From contig NZ_JAEHOK010000026.1 in the NCBI RefSeq assembly GCF_016236915.1, forward strand, positions 1 to 47,591: DNA of 47,591 nt. Reading direction: 5' to 3'. Made by a program: the position numbers and the translations under genes. The notes under the pieces were generated by a model. The model saw only the letters and a program-made list of their open reading frames with translations, had not been told where the DNA came from and searched no databases. The stretch is from Salegentibacter maritimus (lineage in GTDB: Bacteria; Bacteroidota; Bacteroidia; Flavobacteriales; Flavobacteriaceae). Below, in pieces: positions 44,549-47,591 of the stretch (position 1 is its first letter; every line of letters begins with the position of its first letter).

Positions 44549-45619
44549 ATGTCCCATAGTGCAGCAAATAAAGGTCCGGTATACTTCCAGGAAGATGGTT
44601 TTATTAAATTAAATACTTTTTTAAAAGAAGAAAACCTTTCAAAAATTTTTCTTTTGGTAGATAATAATACACACCGGGATTGCCTGGCCGTTTTTTCAGA
44701 AAAAATAGAATTTCAGGAAGCTATTGAAATTTTAGAAATTGAAGCGGGAGAAATAAATAAAAATCTGGAAACCTGTACGGGACTATGGAATGCATTGTCT
44801 GATTTAGATGCCGATCGTAAAAGCCTTATGATTAACCTTGGCGGTGGCGTGGTAACCGATTTAGGTGGTTTTGTGGCTTCTACCTTTAAAAGAGGCATAA
44901 GCTATATAAATGTTCCCACCAGCCTACTGGCTATGGTAGACGCTTCTGTAGGGGGTAAAACCGGGGTTGATTTGGGTAATCTTAAAAATCAAATTGGCGT
45001 AATTAATCATGCTGAAATGGTACTAATTGATCCTACATTTCTAGGTACCCTACCACAAACGGAAATGCGAAGCGGACTGGCAGAAATTTTAAAACACGCT
45101 TTAATTAGTAGCGAAGATTATTGGAATAAAGTGACTAATCTAAGTGGGCTTACGCTAGAGGATCTCGATGGCATAATTAAAGAATCGGTAGAAATTAAAG
45201 CAAAAGTAGTTACTGAAGACCCCGAAGAGAATGGCCTGCGTAAAACATTAAATTACGGGCATACCCTGGGGCACGCTATAGAGTCTTACTTTTTAACCCA
45301 TCCTGAAAAAACAACATTGCTTCATGGTGAAGCCATTGCCATTGGAATGATTTTGGCCACCTACCTATCTAAAGAACTTCAGGAGTTCCCGGAAGATAAA
45401 TTAAAAGAAATTAGCCTTAAGATTCTAGACATTTATGATAGAGTTGAATTTTCTAAAGAAGACATTCAAAAGATCATAGATTTAATGAAATATGACAAGA
45501 AGAATTCTCATGGAAATATAAATTTTGTCCTTCTAAAAGATATTGGAAACACAGTGATAGACTGTAAAGTGCCCAACGAGTTAATTTGGAATGCTTTTGA
45601 ATATTACCAAAAAGCTTGA
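44549..45619 (+). CDS. aroB: 3-dehydroquinate synthase
   Basis: 356 residues. Second step of the shikimate pathway, converting DAHP to 3-dehydroquinate with NAD and a divalent metal. The NAD loop and core signature are in INLGGGVVTDLGGFVASTFKRGI and VPTSLLAMVDASVGGKTGVDL. Metal ligands are Glu in MRSGLAEILKHALI and the two His of LNYGHTLGHAIE and LLHGEAIAIGM. Divergent from proline dehydrogenase; the next gene starts 59 bp later. Confidence 0.97.
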   Translation: MSHSAANKGPVYFQEDGFIKLNTFLKEENLSKIFLLVDNNTHRDCLAVFSEKIEFQEAIEILEIEAGEINKNLETCTGLWNALSDLDADRKSLMINLGGGVVTDLGGFVASTFKRGISYINVPTSLLAMVDASVGGKTGVDLGNLKNQIGVINHAEMVLIDPTFLGTLPQTEMRSGLAEILKHALISSEDYWNKVTNLSGLTLEDLDGIIKESVEIKAKVVTEDPEENGLRKTLNYGHTLGHAIESYFLTHPEKTTLLHGEAIAIGMILATYLSKELQEFPEDKLKEISLKILDIYDRVEFSKEDIQKIIDLMKYDKKNSHGNINFVLLKDIGNTVIDCKVPNELIWNAFEYYQKA

Positions 45620-45678
45620 TTTATTACTTAAAAATGTTATTTTTAATATACTAACTACATCCTCATAAACACTTATTT

Positions 45679-45975
45679 ATGAAACGAATTATTGTTGATT
45701 ACAAAAAACTAACTCCAGAAATACTTGGACTCCTGGTGGAAAAGTACCCCGATGGTTATGACGACGACCATATAATTTCATTTAAAAATGCAAAAAATGA
45801 AACTATTGAAGCGGTTGAAGTGAAAACCGAAGACTCTATTTACCTGGTGAAAGTAAGTACACGCCTGGAAAATACGATGGCCAAGTTTGATGAAGACGAT
45901 TATGACGATTCAGATTACAATGAACCAATTGTGGAAATTCCGGAAAAAAGCGATGATGATGACGACGAGAAATAA
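45679..45975 (+). CDS. Small acidic hypothetical protein
   Basis: 98 residues: a compact alpha/beta N-terminal part (KRIIVDYKKLTPEILGLLVEKYPDGYDDDHIISF) and a very acidic tail (FDEDDYDDSDYNEPIVE, SDDDDDEK). I do not recognise a named family, but the layout resembles conserved small proteins seen beside aroB in Flavobacteriaceae. It is followed by a strong terminator, supporting a real gene. The acidic tail may mimic nucleic acid or bind metal. Confidence 0.7.
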   Translation: MKRIIVDYKKLTPEILGLLVEKYPDGYDDDHIISFKNAKNETIEAVEVKTEDSIYLVKVSTRLENTMAKFDEDDYDDSDYNEPIVEIPEKSDDDDDEK

Positions 45976-46003
45976 TCACTTTTTCTTTTCGCATTTAATT
46001 TAT

Positions 46004-46046
46004 AACAACAAAAGGAGCTTTCTTCAGAGGCTCCTTTTGTTGTTTT
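46004..46046. terminator. Strong terminator after the acidic small protein gene
   Basis: A perfect 15-bp stem, AACAACAAAAGGAGC (46004-46018) with GCTCCTTTTGTTGTT (46030-46044), an 11-nt loop and a short T-run. Confidence 0.88.
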
Positions 46047-46253
46047 AATAAGAAAGAAGAGTATTTGTAGATCTAAAAGAGACTTTTTTACGGTTTCTCC
46101 ATATAAAAGCCCCTCATACAACAAGAAGGATTTTAGGTTTTATCGCAATAGTACATCTACCTGCATTGCCACATCTACTAGCAATTTAACTAGTGGAAAA
46201 GCTTCAGAATACCAACTATAGAAACAAAAAAGCTACTGATCCTAGCCAAATAA

Positions 46254-47591
46254 GGGTCTGTAAATTAAACTCTGTCTGATGTTTCAATTCCTCTGGGGCT
46301 AGCCCCAGAGGAATTGGCGTTTATGTCCAGCGGTATCCGGTCTCCAAATTTAATATAAAATTGCTGAATCGTAAGGCTCCAATTATGCAAAGGAGCGGTC
46401 CATTTCTTCTCAATGTTTCGTGTGGCCAGGTAGACTAGCTTTAGCAGCGACATATCAGTGGTGAAAGCACCCTTGGTTTTGGTAACTTTCCGGATTTGCC
46501 GATGGAAGCCCTCTACGGCATTAGTGGTGTAAATAATCTTCCTAATGGGTTCTGTATACTCAAAATACTGGGATAGCTGTTCCCAGTTACGCTGCCAACT
46601 TTCAATAACTACAGGATATTTATTACCCCATTTCCCTTCCAGGTTCAATAGCTCATCTTCGGCTACATCTTTAGTGACAGCCCTATAGACCTTTTTCAGG
46701 TCTTTCATAAACTCTTTTTGATCTTTAGAGGCAATATACTTCAATGAATTACGGATTTGGTGTACAATACAAAGCTGAACCTGAGCCTTTGGATAAACGC
46801 TTAAGATGGCTTGTGTAAAGCCTTTGAGATTATCTGTACAGGCTATTAAGATATCCTGTAATCCACGGTTATGAAGGTCGGTTAAAACCTGTAGCCAGAA
46901 ATTAGCACCTTCGCTCTCAGAGATATACATCCCCAGGATTTCCTTTTTCCCTTCTTTGGTAATACCCAGGATGTTATAAAGTGCTTTGTGGGCAATCTTT
47001 CCATCCACTTTAACTTTATAATGCATGGCATCAAGCCAAACAATACAGTAAAGGGGTTCTAAAGGACGACTTTGCCAGGCTTTGATATCAGGAATGATCT
47101 GATCGGTGATCTGGCTTAAAACCGTATGGGAAATATCGGTATCGTACATTTCTTTGATATGACCCGAGATGTCACGGTAGCTCATTCCAAGTCCATAAAG
47201 ACCGATAATTTTTTCTGAAAGATTATCAGCCAGAATCGTCTGTCGCTTTTTAACCAGTTCCGGTTGGAAGCTACTTTGACGGTCTTCAGGGGTTTCAATG
47301 TCAAAAGAGCCAAAGCCACTTTTAAGCTTTTTCTTTCCCTTGCCATTGCGTTTATTCCCTTTGGAGCGTTCATCACTACTTAGATGAGAGTCCATCTCTG
47401 CCTGAAGGGCCTTCTCAATAACGTTCTTGAGCATCGGTGCAAAAGCACCGTCTGCACCAAAAAGGCTTTTGCCTGACATGAACTGGTCAAGCACCTTTTT
47501 CTCGAATTCTTGTTGTTCTTTTGTTGCCATAATTCTGTATGAATGAAATTAATAAATAATTCAATTCAGACAGAGTTTATTTTACACTCTC
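46254..47591 (-). mobile_element. IS256-family insertion sequence, apparently complete
   Basis: About 1.34 kb. The left end GGGTCTGTAAATTAAACTCT (46254 onward) and the complement of the right end GAGAGTGTAAAATAAACTCT (47591 downward) are imperfect inverted repeats of about 27 bp, differing at 5-6 positions and identical over AAACTCTGTCTGA. They enclose one intact transposase gene. The right end is the last base of the window, so the target duplication cannot be checked. Confidence 0.88.
46265..47530 (-). CDS. IS256-family (Mutator-like) transposase
   Basis: 421 residues, full length with no frameshift. The DDE core is visible: first Asp in YCIVWLDAMHYKVK, second in DILIACTDNLKGF followed by VQLCIVHQIRNSLKYI (the Cys/His motif of the family), and the Glu in YTTNAVEGFHRQIRKVTKTKGAF. 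The N-terminal part contains DNA-binding helices and a basic stretch (SKGNKRNGKGKKKLKSGFG). Mobilises the element by cut-and-paste through a circular intermediate, as known for IS256. Likely functional. Confidence 0.96.
   Translation of the reverse strand: MATKEQQEFEKKVLDQFMSGKSLFGADGAFAPMLKNVIEKALQAEMDSHLSSDERSKGNKRNGKGKKKLKSGFGSFDIETPEDRQSSFQPELVKKRQTILADNLSEKIIGLYGLGMSYRDISGHIKEMYDTDISHTVLSQITDQIIPDIKAWQSRPLEPLYCIVWLDAMHYKVKVDGKIAHKALYNILGITKEGKKEILGMYISESEGANFWLQVLTDLHNRGLQDILIACTDNLKGFTQAILSVYPKAQVQLCIVHQIRNSLKYIASKDQKEFMKDLKKVYRAVTKDVAEDELLNLEGKWGNKYPVVIESWQRNWEQLSQYFEYTEPIRKIIYTTNAVEGFHRQIRKVTKTKGAFTTDMSLLKLVYLATRNIEKKWTAPLHNWSLTIQQFYIKFGDRIPLDINANSSGASPRGIETSDRV

Noticed and set aside
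1-47591. CRISPR arrays, tRNA or rRNA genes, prophage
   Set aside because: No regularly spaced repeats, no cloverleaf-like sequences and no phage structural genes were recognised on either strand by eye; a covariance-model scan was not possible.

Overview
The window looks like chromosomal DNA from a member of the Bacteroidota, most likely a marine-type Flavobacteriaceae. The evidence is a SusC/SusD pair, low G+C, promoters of the TTG-N18/19-TAnnTTTG type in place of sigma70 boxes, few Shine-Dalgarno sites, and flavobacterial versions of housekeeping genes (gyrA, clpC, hisS, gcvT, aroB). I do not assign a genus. No rRNA, tRNA or CRISPR was recognised.

Layout. Positions 1-3116 (minus) hold the N-terminal 1038 codons of a giant secreted protein: beta-propeller, calcium-binding acidic repeats, cadherin-like domain and the start of a malectin domain, cut by the window edge. 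Positions 3747-8539 carry a HAD hydrolase, an aldo/keto reductase, hisS and a lone MacB/FtsX-type permease. Positions 9117-23612 form a coherent accessory locus: SusC-like and SusD-like proteins, a secreted metallophosphoesterase fused to a PQQ-type propeller, an FAD-dependent amine oxidoreductase, a PhnX-like phosphonatase, an XRE-cupin regulator, a lipoprotein phosphodiesterase, a DUF5690/MFS-type transporter, a second XRE-cupin regulator and a zinc alcohol dehydrogenase. Positions 23774-45975 are mostly core genes: AbgT transporter, histidine kinase and response regulator, TPR protein, gyrA, clpC, hutH, nnrD/nnrE, gcvT, pterin dehydratase, yebC, proline dehydrogenase and aroB. An IS256-family insertion sequence (46254-47591) closes the window, its right inverted repeat ending on the last base.

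The main result is the 9117-23612 locus. It has the outline of a polysaccharide utilisation locus, but the glycoside hydrolases are replaced by P-O phosphodiesterases and C-P bond enzymes. I infer that the SusCD pair imports a phosphonate-bearing molecule (phosphonolipid, phosphonoglycan or phosphonate ester). The secreted metallophosphoesterase and the lipoprotein phosphodiesterase would release the aminophosphonate. The DUF5690 transporter would carry it inward, the FAD enzyme would deaminate it to a phosphono-aldehyde, the phosphonatase would split the C-P bond, and the alcohol dehydrogenase would process the resulting aldehyde. Two related XRE-cupin regulators probably control it.

Intergenic DNA holds a dispersed repeat of about 99 bp (near-complete copies at 8826-8924 and 43015-43113, reduced copies at 5709-5750 and 25614-25680). 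One copy lies with another inverted repeat between the two arms of what looks like a split transcription terminator (42996-43235).
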